A stretch of 6,693 nucleotides of DNA from Pseudomonadota bacterium (lineage in GTDB: Bacteria; Pseudomonadota; Alphaproteobacteria; Rhizobiales; Hyphomicrobiaceae), in the NCBI GenBank assembly GCA_023392135.1, contig JAEVZQ010000497.1, positions 1 to 6,693 on the forward strand. The letters run 5' to 3'. Below the pieces are notes generated by a model. The model did not search any database, was not told the origin of the DNA, and saw nothing but the letters and a program-made list of their open reading frames with translations. The stretch's first letter is position 1. Each line of letters starts with the position of its first letter. Shown in pieces: positions 1-6,069 of this stretch. The translations under genes were made by a program, and so were the position numbers.

Positions 1-673
1 TCGACTTGGTGACCGAGTCGTTGACGTTGATGGCCGGGAACAGCAGCGTGCCCTTCTTCTGCATCTCGTACAGGCGATGCACGCCGGTCGTGGTCTCCTC
101 GGAAACGCCGCGGATGTTGCGCGCAAGCTCCGAAAACCAGCCCTTCTTCTCCTGCAGCGTGCGCTTGATGAGCGCGAACAGGACCTCTTCTTCCTCGGAG
201 CCGGGCTTATCGAGGAAAGCCGTGTCGCCATTCTCGGCGCGAACGCCCAGGTGCACGAGCAGCGTCGCGTCTCCGCCGTCGTCCAGGATCATATTGGGCG
301 TGCCGCCGTCGCCCCACTCCATGATCTTACGAGTGTAGTTCCAGTAGTCCTCGAGCGATTCGCCCTTGATGGCGAACACGGGCACACCGGCCGCAGCGAT
401 GGCGGCAGCGGCGTGGTCCTGGGTCGAGTAGATGTTGCAGGAAGCCCATCGGACCTCCGCGCCGAGGGCGACGAGCGTCTCGATGAGCACGGCCGTCTGG
501 ATCGTCATGTGCAGTGAGCCGGCGACGCGGGCGCCCTTGAGCGGCTGACTTGGTCCGAACTCGGCGCGGGTGGCCATCAGCCCCGGCATCTCGGTCTCGG
601 CGATCGAAATTTCCTTGCGTCCCCACTCGGCGAGACCGATGTCCTTGACGGCGCATTCGCGGGCAATCGGCAT
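1..673 (-). CDS. ahcY: S-adenosylhomocysteine hydrolase, N-terminal part (cut by left edge)
   Basis: Cytosolic NAD-dependent enzyme that splits S-adenosylhomocysteine into homocysteine and adenosine, removing the inhibitory product of SAM-dependent methylations. The minus strand reads 224 residues from the ATG at 673-671 to the window edge without a stop. Visible family motifs are SLHMTIQTA (53-61, with the substrate-site His55), [19 protein letters not shown] (73-91), ILDDGGDAT (129-137), [12 protein letters not shown] (191-202) and [12 protein letters not shown] (213-224), which includes the catalytic-region Lys223. The NAD-binding domain lies outside the window, since full-length proteins are roughly 430-470 residues. 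The start is supported by an AGGAG seven bases upstream and by the conserved N-terminal [12 protein letters not shown]. It lies on the same strand as ptsH but 277 bp away and has its own good promoter, so it is probably a separate transcription unit. Identification is secure. Confidence 0.97.
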   Translation of the reverse strand, partial: MPIARECAVKDIGLAEWGRKEISIAETEMPGLMATRAEFGPSQPLKGARVAGSLHMTIQTAVLIETLVALGAEVRWASCNIYSTQDHAAAAIAAAGVPVFAIKGESLEDYWNYTRKIMEWGDGGTPNMILDDGGDATLLVHLGVRAENGDTAFLDKPGSEEEEVLFALIKRTLQEKKGWFSELARNIRGVSEETTTGVHRLYEMQKKGTLLFPAINVNDSVTKS

Positions 674-777
674 TTTGGGCTCCTCGTCGTCGGATCGGTT
701 GTCCCGCCTCGAGCGGCGGCGAATGGCGAACGCCGAATTGCGGGTAAGGTCCCCCGCACGCATTCGCGTTGCGGCCG

Positions 778-806
778 TCTATACTGGCCAATCCCTCAGC
801 ACGCAA
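778..806 (-). promoter_or_regulatory. Probable sigma-70 promoter of ahcY
   Basis: Read on the minus strand, TTGCGT (806-801) and TATAGA (783-778) are separated by exactly 17 bp and point towards ahcY. This implies a start near 771 and a leader of about 97 nt. The -10 element is close to consensus and the -35 keeps the TTG core. Inferred from sequence only. Confidence 0.6.
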
Positions 807-814
807 CGGCATAT

Positions 815-834
815 AAAGACATTGTTATGTCTTT
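815..834. promoter_or_regulatory. Perfect inverted repeat upstream of the ahcY promoter; candidate operator
   Basis: AAAGACAT (815-822), a 4-bp spacer TGTT, and ATGTCTTT (827-834) form a perfect 8-bp dyad. It ends eight bases upstream of the predicted -35 of ahcY, in an AT-rich island inside GC-rich DNA. Methionine-cycle genes including ahcY are known in Proteobacteria to be controlled by the ArsR-family regulator SahR, which binds a short AT-rich palindrome. This dyad is a candidate site for it or for another dimeric regulator. The link to SahR is inference and no regulator gene is present in the window. Confidence 0.45.
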
Positions 835-950
835 GACTGCGGTGAACTTGATCTCAGCAGGCAGAACACGCGCCATTGACGCCGGCCGGGCAGCTTCACG
901 ACAACTATCGATCGGGTGCTAGGGAGAGGTATGATGAAGGCACTTGCGTG

Positions 951-1253
951 CTAGCACTCGTCCACGCAGTCCTCGCCGAATCCGTCCTCGACAAGTGAAA
1001 TCAGCGCCTCGAGGGCTTCCGGCCCCTCGGGGCCCTCCGCCTCGAGGTAAAGCGTCGATCCAGGACCTGCGGCAAGCATCATCAGGCCCATGATGGAGGT
1101 GCCGCCGACGGTGTTGCCGTCGCGGGTCACTGAGACGGTTGCGTTGAATGTTTCCGCGCACTTCACGAACTTCGCGGAAGCGCGCGCATGCAATCCCTTG
1201 CGATTGCGGATGGTCACGAAAGCCGAAGGCTTGCGTCTGTCCAGCACCTGCAT
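951..1253 (-). CDS. ptsH: HPr phosphocarrier protein of the regulatory PTS
   Basis: Small cytosolic phosphocarrier of 100 residues that takes phosphate from enzyme I and passes it to EIIA. The active-site motif GLHARAS (20-26) contains His22, equivalent to the classic His15. GGTSIMGLMML (50-60) contains Ser53, equivalent to Ser46, the site used by HPr kinase. Keeping both sites fits the hprK gene three positions upstream in the same cluster. The ATG at 1253 is nine bases after the EIIA stop, suggesting translational coupling. However, an AGGGG lies only two bases from this ATG and seven bases from an in-frame GTG at 1247 (codon 3), so the true start may be that GTG. The C-terminal tail is acidic and ends DGFGEDCVDEC with two cysteines. 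Identification is secure; only the start is open. Confidence 0.95.
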   Translation of the reverse strand: MQVLDRRKPSAFVTIRNRKGLHARASAKFVKCAETFNATVSVTRDGNTVGGTSIMGLMMLAAGPGSTLYLEAEGPEGPEALEALISLVEDGFGEDCVDEC

Positions 1254-1262
1254 TCCCCTGCC

Positions 1263-1667
1263 TCAGGGTTCACCTGAAAGAACCTGCCTGGCGACGCTAA
1301 TGTACTTGCGGCCGGCTTCCTTCGCCAGATCGACCGCTTTTTCGAGCGGCGTATCGCTGCGCACCCTCGCAAGGCGGACGAGCATGGGGAGGTTCACCCC
1401 CGCTATCACCTCGACGTTGGCTTCATCCAGAATGGATATCGACAGGTTCGAAGGTGTGCCGCCGAACATGTCGGTCAGGAGGATGACGCCCTCTCCGGTA
1501 TCGAGTTGGCGCGCAGCAGACAGGATCTCTTGCCTGCGAACCTCCATGTCATCGTCCGGCCCGATCGAGATGGTCTCGATTTGCTCTTGCGGGCCGACAA
1601 CATGCTCCAGTGCGGCCCGGAACTCGCCGGCCAATCCGCCATGAGTGACGATCAAGAGTCCAATCAT
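1263..1667 (-). CDS. manX: PTS EIIA component, mannose family
   Basis: Cytosolic EIIA domain of 134 residues, the usual size for a stand-alone EIIA-Man domain. MIGLLIVTHGGLAGEF carries the phosphorylated His9. LTDMFGGTPSN (64-74) and GVNLPML (90-96) are the conserved family segments. It accepts phosphate from HPr His22. No EIIB, EIIC or EIID is encoded in the window, so a sensory role is more likely than sugar uptake; in alphaproteobacteria such incomplete PTS chains are known to be regulatory. It is followed nine bases later by ptsH and preceded by a 191-bp gap after hprK. The ATG at 1667 has only a weak GGAAAG ribosome site, three bases away. The gene symbol follows rhizobial usage and does not imply mannose transport. 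Confidence 0.93.
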   Translation of the reverse strand: MIGLLIVTHGGLAGEFRAALEHVVGPQEQIETISIGPDDDMEVRRQEILSAARQLDTGEGVILLTDMFGGTPSNLSISILDEANVEVIAGVNLPMLVRLARVRSDTPLEKAVDLAKEAGRKYISVARQVLSGEP

Positions 1668-1858
1668 CGCTTTCCAGCAGTTCCGTGCAGGCAGGTAGCG
1701 GCCTGGCAGCCAACTGGCCCGCCTATGTCACTAGCAGGCATTTGACGGTTTCGAGCCGCGACATGTTTGGCAACTGTCATGCTTGCGTTCCGATTCCGAA
1801 GCTCACCTTGGAATTCCTCGACCATAACACAGCAAGCAAGCGCTTTTGCCCATGTTGC
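1668..1858. other. Gap between hprK and EIIA with no recognisable gene
   Basis: This 191-bp gap breaks an otherwise tight cluster. The reading frames inspected on the minus strand close quickly: for example ATG at 1852 meets TGA after 16 codons. I see no credible promoter with proper -35/-10 spacing, no terminator with a T run, and no remnant of rapZ, the gene often found near hprK in relatives. Confidence 0.5.
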
Positions 1859-2332
1859 CTACGAACTGCGGCCCGCGCCCGCAGTTCCCTCGAGCGCAAG
1901 CAGAAGCTTGAGCGGTGCTGATGGCTCGAACGGATAGAGGGCGAGCCGCCGCACGCGAACGCCGAACAATTCCGCCGACGCCTCGGGATCGGGCAACCGT
2001 TCCACCTCTTGTCGGGAGACGAGGTCAACAAGCAACTCGAGCGCGGCGGTCTTCTGCACCGGCACTTCGAGGATGCCGAGGCCACGCACCTCGATCAAGC
2101 CCCTGATCGGCTCGGGGCAATCCAGTTGGATTCTTCCATCGCGCAACGCGGCGTAAACTTGGTCGTCGGCGACCAGCAGCGCCGGGCCTGGGATCAGGTC
2201 GGAGGAGGCCTGCGCCAGGCAGCGCAGTGCAAGATCGGATTTTCCGGAGCCCGGGGCGCCGCGGAGCAGGGCCGCGCGCCCGGCAAGTGCGATGGCGGTT
2301 CCATGGATCAGTCTAGGCCCGGCGGTAGCCAC
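1859..2332 (-). CDS. hprK: HPr kinase/phosphorylase, short alphaproteobacterial form
   Basis: Cytosolic enzyme that phosphorylates HPr on the regulatory serine. From the GTG at 2332 it has 157 residues and contains only the C-terminal catalytic domain; Firmicutes enzymes are about 310 residues. Visible motifs are the entry IHGTAIAL (9-16), Walker A GAPGSGKS (25-32), VADDQV (54-59), which matches the catalytic acidic segment, and IRGLIEVRGLGI (76-87), the family signature. The frame is open further upstream to an ATG at 2464, but that would add 44 non-homologous residues inside chvG. The GTG has a strong GAGGAG eight bases upstream and begins just before the conserved domain. This start overlaps the chvG end by 20 bp, implying coupled translation with the sensor kinase. 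Loss of the N-terminal domain is normal for this lineage. Confidence 0.92.
   Translation of the reverse strand: MATAGPRLIHGTAIALAGRAALLRGAPGSGKSDLALRCLAQASSDLIPGPALLVADDQVYAALRDGRIQLDCPEPIRGLIEVRGLGILEVPVQKTAALELLVDLVSRQEVERLPDPEASAELFGVRVRRLALYPFEPSAPLKLLLALEGTAGAGRSS
1863..1887 (-). other. GC-rich stem-loop at the 3' end of hprK
   Basis: GAACTGCGG (1863-1871) and CCGCAGTTC (1879-1887) form a perfect 9-bp stem with a 7-nt loop. It covers the last codons of hprK and ends two bases before the stop codon. No T run follows on either strand, so it is not a standard intrinsic terminator. A role in mRNA 3'-end protection, processing or partial attenuation before EIIA is possible but is inference only. 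Confidence 0.4.
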
Positions 2333-4169
2333 GGCCGAAGCTCCTCGCCAGAGGTCCGCAATCCGGCCTTGCCGGCAACTGGACGACGAAGCGCGCACCG
2401 CGCGGCTGATCGTCCGGGCCGGCGTCGTCGGCCATCCGGTTCTCTGCCCAGATCTCACCTCCATGGGCCATCACGATCTCGCGCGAGATGGAGAGCCCGA
2501 GCCCCGAGTTGTTGCCGCGGCTGCTCTCGGCCGTGGGCCGGTACGTATAGAACCGCCGGAAGATCTTCTCCAGGTTCTCGGGCGAGATGCCCGGACCGTC
2601 ATCCTCGATGCGGATTTCGATCAGATTGCCGAAACGGCCCGCGCGCACCAGCACCGTGCCGCCCTCCGGCGAGAAGGAGATGGCGTTGTCCACAAGGTTG
2701 GTGACGACCTGAGACAGCCGCCCCTCGTGCCCGTTCACCAGGAGGGAATCCTCCGAGCATCTCGGGTCGATCTCGAACGCTATGCTCTTGCCGGTGCCGC
2801 TGAGGATATCCGAAAACGTGGTTACGATGCCGTCGAGCAGCTTGCACAGCGCGACCGGCTCGGTCTGCTGCAAAGCGAGCTCGGCATCGAGCCTGGAGGC
2901 GTTCGAGACGTCCGTGATGAGTCGATTGAGACGCTTCAACTCGTCCTGGATCTGCGAGATGAGCTGTTGGCGGTCCGCTTCATTGCGCGCGTAAGTAAGA
3001 GCTTCCGCCGTCGACCGCGCTGCAGTCAGCGGGTTCTTCAGCTCGTGCGCGACGTCAGCGGCGAACTTCTCGCTCGCCTCGATTCGCCGGAATAGCGACG
3101 TTGTCATGTTGCGGAAGGCCGTCGCCATCTGGCCGACCTCGTCGCCGCGATCAGGGTAGTTCGGCAGATCGTGCCGCGCGGAGATATGGCGGCTGACGTG
3201 CTCGGCCGCCGCCGAGAGGCGCCGCATCGGACCGGCGACCGTACGGGCCAGCAGGGTCGAGGCTGCCAGGGTCGCCGCGAGGGCCATCAGCGCAATCTTC
3301 AGGATCGTCCAGCGCTCCTGGGACAGCGCCTGGTCGATCTCGCCCGGTTTGCTGGACAGCAGAATGACGCCCTGCACCGAGCGGGCGCGCTGGATCGGAG
3401 CAGCGACGGACACGATCTGCTCGCCGTCCTCGTTGAGCAGCAGCATCGGCGTGGTGGTGCCCGTCATGGCCATGCGGACTTCGGGATAGAAGTTGCCGTT
3501 GGCGTTGCCGATTTCCTTGTAGACCGGAAGATCGGCGTTCAGCAGCCACTTCGTCAGCCGTGTCCAGAAATTCTTGGTGTCGGGCCGGTGCTTCGGCACT
3601 GGCGGCTTGGCAATGAGACCGCGTGCCAGAAGCTGAGCCGAGTCGGCGATCAGCGTACCGTCGCGGCTATAGATGCGCGCGCGGTTGTTCGTCGGCTGGA
3701 CCAGACGGCGCAGAATCGGTGTGACCCGTTCGGGCCGGATCGAGAGCTGCAGGGCGGCGAAGCCGTCGTCCCGGAACGGGATCAAAGCATTCTCCGCCTC
3801 CGGCAGCTTGTCCGGATCGAGCACGATTCGTTCCGTGTCGACAGAGGCATTGGCGGCGATTGCGGCCGCGATGATCTCGCTCTGGCTGCGCAAGCTCTCG
3901 CGCTTGGCATCGATCAGCCAGACGTTGTGCTTGCTGAGATAGAGTATGCCGCCGACGAGAATCAGCAGGCCGAGCAGGTTGGAAACAAAGATGCGTCTGA
4001 GCAGGCTGCCCGTGACCAGGCGCAGCGCCCGGCTGTGCAGCAGGCGATCGCCAACGGCCGCAAGAAATTCCCTGATCGGCCTCGCGGCGCGATGTACACG
4101 CAGAAAGCCGTCTCTCGCAGCGCGCCACGGACCGGCAATCGGTCCGGACCGCTCCAGTTCAATCGCCAT
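2313..4169 (-). CDS. chvG: ChvG/ExoS/BvrS-type sensor histidine kinase
   Basis: Inner-membrane sensor kinase that phosphorylates ChvI. From the ATG at 4169 it is 618 residues. A basic cytoplasmic N-terminus of about 57 residues precedes TM1 (roughly 60-79, IFVSNLLGLLILVGGILYL). A periplasmic sensor region follows (about 80-288), with TM2 around 289-308, a HAMP linker to about 360, and the H-box FAADVAHELKNPL with phospho-acceptor His375. The N-box is NLVDNA (491-496), the G1 box DDGPGI (523-528), the F-box FRRFYTY (537-543) and the G2 box NNSGLGLSI (553-561). All catalytic motifs are intact. An in-frame TTG at 4187 would add six residues; the ATG, three bases after a run of G, is preferred. 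It lies 23 bp after chvI and overlaps hprK. In rhizobia and Brucella this kinase controls exopolysaccharide, motility, acid response and host interaction. Confidence 0.96.
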   Translation of the reverse strand: MAIELERSGPIAGPWRAARDGFLRVHRAARPIREFLAAVGDRLLHSRALRLVTGSLLRRIFVSNLLGLLILVGGILYLSKHNVWLIDAKRESLRSQSEIIAAAIAANASVDTERIVLDPDKLPEAENALIPFRDDGFAALQLSIRPERVTPILRRLVQPTNNRARIYSRDGTLIADSAQLLARGLIAKPPVPKHRPDTKNFWTRLTKWLLNADLPVYKEIGNANGNFYPEVRMAMTGTTTPMLLLNEDGEQIVSVAAPIQRARSVQGVILLSSKPGEIDQALSQERWTILKIALMALAATLAASTLLARTVAGPMRRLSAAAEHVSRHISARHDLPNYPDRGDEVGQMATAFRNMTTSLFRRIEASEKFAADVAHELKNPLTAARSTAEALTYARNEADRQQLISQIQDELKRLNRLITDVSNASRLDAELALQQTEPVALCKLLDGIVTTFSDILSGTGKSIAFEIDPRCSEDSLLVNGHEGRLSQVVTNLVDNAISFSPEGGTVLVRAGRFGNLIEIRIEDDGPGISPENLEKIFRRFYTYRPTAESSRGNNSGLGLSISREIVMAHGGEIWAENRMADDAGPDDQPRGARFVVQLPARPDCGPLARSFGRGYRRA

Positions 4170-4192
4170 GAACCCCCCGGGGCTCAAGCTTC

Positions 4193-4891
4193 CTAGAAGC
4201 GATAGCCTACACCATAAAGCGTCTCGATCACGTCGAAATTGTCGTCGACCTGTTTGAATTTCTTACGCAATCTCTTGATGTGACTATCGATGGTGCGGTC
4301 ATCGACGTAAACTTGGTCGTCGTAGGCCGCGTCCATGAGCGCGTCACGCGTCTTGACGACGCCGGGCCGCGCAGCAAGGGCCTGAAGAATAAGAAACTCG
4401 GTAACCGTGAGCGTCACGGGCTTGCCATCCCAGTGGCAGGTGTGGCGCTCCGGATCGAGGCGCAGCTGGCCACGCTCGAGCACGCGGGCAGCTTCCGCCT
4501 GTGGATTGGTGCCGTCCTTCGGCTGAAACCGCCGCAGAACCGCCTTGACCCGCTCCACCACCAGCCGCTGCGAGAACGGCTTGGCGATGTAGTCGTCGGC
4601 ACCCATTTTCAGGCCGAACAGCTCGTCGATCTCCTCGTCCTTGGAGGTGAGGAAGATCACAGGCATGTCCGACTGCTGGCGCACGCGGCGAAGCAGCTCC
4701 ATACCGTCCATGCGCGGCATCTTGATGTCGAAGATGCCAAGGTCGGCGGGGTCCTCGGTCAGGGCCTCGAGCGCAGATGCACCGTCGTTGTACGTCCGCA
4801 CCTTGTAGCCCTCGGCTTCGAGGGCCATCCTGAGCGAGGTCAGTATGTTTCGCTCGTCGTCGACGAGAGCAATCGTACTCTTTTCTTTCAT
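4193..4891 (-). CDS. chvI: ChvI/BvrR-type OmpR-family response regulator
   Basis: DNA-binding response regulator of 232 residues, partner of ChvG. The receiver domain (about 5-120) shows the acidic pocket Asp11/Asp12, phospho-acceptor Asp55 in [10 protein letters not shown], the Thr82/Ser83 switch in FLTSKDEE and Lys104 in YIAKPF. The C-terminal winged-helix domain (about 135-232) has [18 protein letters not shown], the recognition-helix region [16 protein letters not shown], and ends [10 protein letters not shown], typical of the OmpR/PhoB family. The ATG at 4891 is the natural start because [13 protein letters not shown] leads straight into the first strand; its ribosome site (AAGAG) is weak. 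It is the first gene of the leftward chvI-chvG-hprK cluster. I could not identify a convincing promoter in the 163-bp upstream spacer. All phosphorylation residues are present. Confidence 0.96.
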   Translation of the reverse strand: MKEKSTIALVDDERNILTSLRMALEAEGYKVRTYNDGASALEALTEDPADLGIFDIKMPRMDGMELLRRVRQQSDMPVIFLTSKDEEIDELFGLKMGADDYIAKPFSQRLVVERVKAVLRRFQPKDGTNPQAEAARVLERGQLRLDPERHTCHWDGKPVTLTVTEFLILQALAARPGVVKTRDALMDAAYDDQVYVDDRTIDSHIKRLRKKFKQVDDNFDVIETLYGVGYRF

Positions 4892-4988
4892 GTCTCTTGC
4901 CCTGGACGGTCGTCGCTGCTGGCGGGCTCTATGTCCCGTTCTTGTGAGAAATATGGCGCGCGTTCAGGTGCGGCCCCTTATTAGCTTG

Positions 4989-5016
4989 TTGCTGAATAGG
5001 CTAGGTAGCCTATAGA
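4989..5016 (+). promoter_or_regulatory. Probable promoter of the hugZ-like gene
   Basis: TTGCTG (4989-4994) and TATAGA (5011-5016) are separated by 16 bp and point rightward, implying a start near 5023 and a leader of about 32 nt. An alternative -35, TTGTTG at 4986, has a 19-bp spacer. The -10 overlaps the inverted repeat at 4996-5013, so a bound regulator would probably repress. Based on sequence only. Confidence 0.5.
4996..5013. promoter_or_regulatory. Perfect 18-bp inverted repeat over the hugZ promoter; candidate operator
   Basis: ATAGGCTA (4996-5003), GG, TAGCCTAT (5006-5013) is a perfect 8-bp dyad with a 2-bp centre. It spans the promoter spacer and the first half of the -10 element, the classic place for a repressor site. 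It is not an obvious match to an Irr, RirA or CtrA box as I know them. The cognate regulator is unknown. It could also affect chvI transcription, whose start lies about 100 bp to the left. Confidence 0.5.
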
Positions 5017-5054
5017 GGCAAGGTTTTCGCGGGCAACAATCTGGGGTTGTGTAT

Positions 5055-5785
5055 ATGCCGAATGCCGGCGCGAATCCGTTTTCCCATGAGGATCTTGCCC
5101 CCATTGCCGAGGTGCGGCACATGCTGCGCCGCGCCCGAAAGGCGGCCCTTTCAACGATCGACCGCCAATCCGGCTATCCTTACGCGTCATTGGTTGCGAT
5201 GGCAACTGAACCTGATGGCGCACCCGTGCTGCTGCTTTCTAAGCTGGCGCTGCATACGAAGAACATCGAGGCTGATGCACGGGCAAGCCTGCTGATCGAG
5301 GAGGCCAGCGGGCGCGATCCATTGGCTGGAAGCCGAGTGACCCTGACTGGTTGTGTCCGCCCGGTGTCGCGCAGCACGGCCGAACGGCGCTTTCTTGCCA
5401 TCCATCCGCGGCGGGCTATGCAGACTTCGCGGATTTCGGCTTTTTCTTTCTTGATCTCGAGCGTGCTCACTTCGTCGGCGGTTTCGGGCGGATCATACCG
5501 CTGGATCGCAGTGAAGTCCTGGCGGACGTGAGCGCTGCGGGAGATCTCGTAACGGCCGAGCCGGAGCTGATCGCGCAACTCAATCGCGAGCAGGCCGGGC
5601 GCGTCGGCTTGCTGGGCGAGCACTTGTCCGGCGGCAAGGAGGGCGCCTGGCATCTCACGGGCGTCGACCCGCAGGGATGCGACCTCGCGCTCGCCGCCGT
5701 GCGCCTCCGCCTGGACTTCCCGGCCCCCGTCACCACCGCGGACGCGGCCCGGCGTGTGTTGAGCGAGATCCTGAAGCCGGCGTGA
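5055..5785 (+). pseudogene. HugZ-like (PNPOx split-barrel plus DUF2470) gene with an apparent frameshift
   Basis: The family consists of cytosolic split-barrel proteins related to pyridoxamine-phosphate oxidase; some members (HugZ) bind and degrade heme. The first frame, from the ATG at 5055, encodes the N-terminal half (EVRHMLRRARKAALST, GYPYASLVAMATEPDGAPVL, LSKLALHTKNIEADARASLL, RVTLTGCVRPV) up to FLAIHP at codon 118 (5406-5408), then turns into non-homologous residues and stops at 5531. The family sequence resumes in another frame as AAGYADFADFGFFFLDLERAHFVGGFGRI from 5408 and runs through a C-terminal DUF2470-like domain to TGA at 5783-5785. One extra base near 5406-5413 would restore a single 243-residue protein, the normal family length. 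The GTG at 5049 is a less likely start because GGGG lies only two bases before it. The DUF2470 HMNxDH motif reads QLNREQ. A sequencing error is possible, and the function is uncertain. Confidence 0.72.
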
Positions 5786-6069
5786 TCTTGGCCGAACGGG
5801 CTGCCACTGGCGCAGACCACCCCATGCGTTTGATCAAGAGCAATTCCCGGCCGCAACGTATACGACAGGCCTTCACGGGTTGCCGGGTTTATGACCTATC
5901 CTTGCAAGCCAAGTTGACGCGGCTTGAGGCCAAGCTCGGGCGTAGCTCGTTTTGCGAGTGGTAAGCCACTACACGTCCTGCCCAAGTTTCGTGCTCGGCG
6001 ACTGCTATCGTAAGTTATTCGGAATTTAAGTAAGGCCCTGGCCCCTCCAGCGGACGGCGAAGGATGAAG
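5786..6069. other. Spacer between the hugZ-like gene and pckA
   Basis: This 284-bp stretch shows no credible gene; the open frames crossing it are short or are shadows of the neighbouring genes. Small dyads are visible, such as AGTGG-TAAG-CCACT at 5957-5970 and GCTTG-AGGC-CAAGC at 5921-5934, with no T run that would mark a terminator. An AT-rich patch at about 6007-6032 is the likeliest place for the pckA promoter, but I cannot assign -35/-10 elements with confidence. Confidence 0.5.

Larger units (their letters stand above)
674..950. other. Spacer between ptsH and ahcY
   Basis: This 277-bp stretch has no convincing gene. It holds the ahcY promoter, the dyad at 815-834 and the ahcY leader. 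No hairpin followed by a T run is seen downstream of ptsH. Only short dyads occur around its stop codon: GTGCTAGCAC at 948-957, and a 4-bp stem with a GCAA loop on the minus strand at 951-940. How ptsH transcription ends is therefore not visible. The leader does not match the SAH, SAM-II or SAM/SAH riboswitch cores I could recall. Confidence 0.6.
4892..5054. other. Divergent chvI/hugZ intergenic region
   Basis: This 163-bp spacer separates the leftward chvI cluster from the rightward hugZ-like gene. The right half holds a plausible promoter and an 18-bp inverted repeat (separate entries). Towards chvI, CATAGA-like and TAATAA-like -10 candidates exist on the minus strand, but none has an acceptable -35 at 16-18 bp, so the chvI promoter is undetermined. 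Confidence 0.5.

Noticed and set aside
674..771. Possible SAH or SAM riboswitch in the ahcY leader
   Set aside because: The leader is GC-rich and can fold locally, but I see none of the conserved core strings of the SAH, SAM-II or SAM/SAH classes. A covariance-model search would settle it.
327..812. 161-codon minus-strand frame overlapping the ahcY 5' region
   Set aside because: It is in a different frame from ahcY, which shows clear family motifs; the alternative is arginine-rich shadow sequence.
1668..1858. Remnant of rapZ between hprK and EIIA
   Set aside because: The minus-strand frames I read through here show no P-loop or RapZ-like segment, and stops come quickly.
2292..3095. 267-codon open frame on the plus strand across the chvG/hprK end
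   Set aside because: Antisense shadow of the chvG catalytic domain, with no motif and no ribosome site of note.
3171..4196. 341-codon open frame on the plus strand opposite chvG
   Set aside because: It is fully antisense to a kinase with all motifs intact, has low-complexity Arg/Gly/Asp/Gln-rich composition with no recognisable domain, and is the usual shadow of a GC-rich gene.
5391..5430. Programmed ribosomal frameshifting in the hugZ-like gene
   Set aside because: There is no slippery X-XXY-YYZ heptamer, no phased upstream Shine-Dalgarno and no obvious downstream pseudoknot at the switch point. Mutation or sequencing error is simpler.
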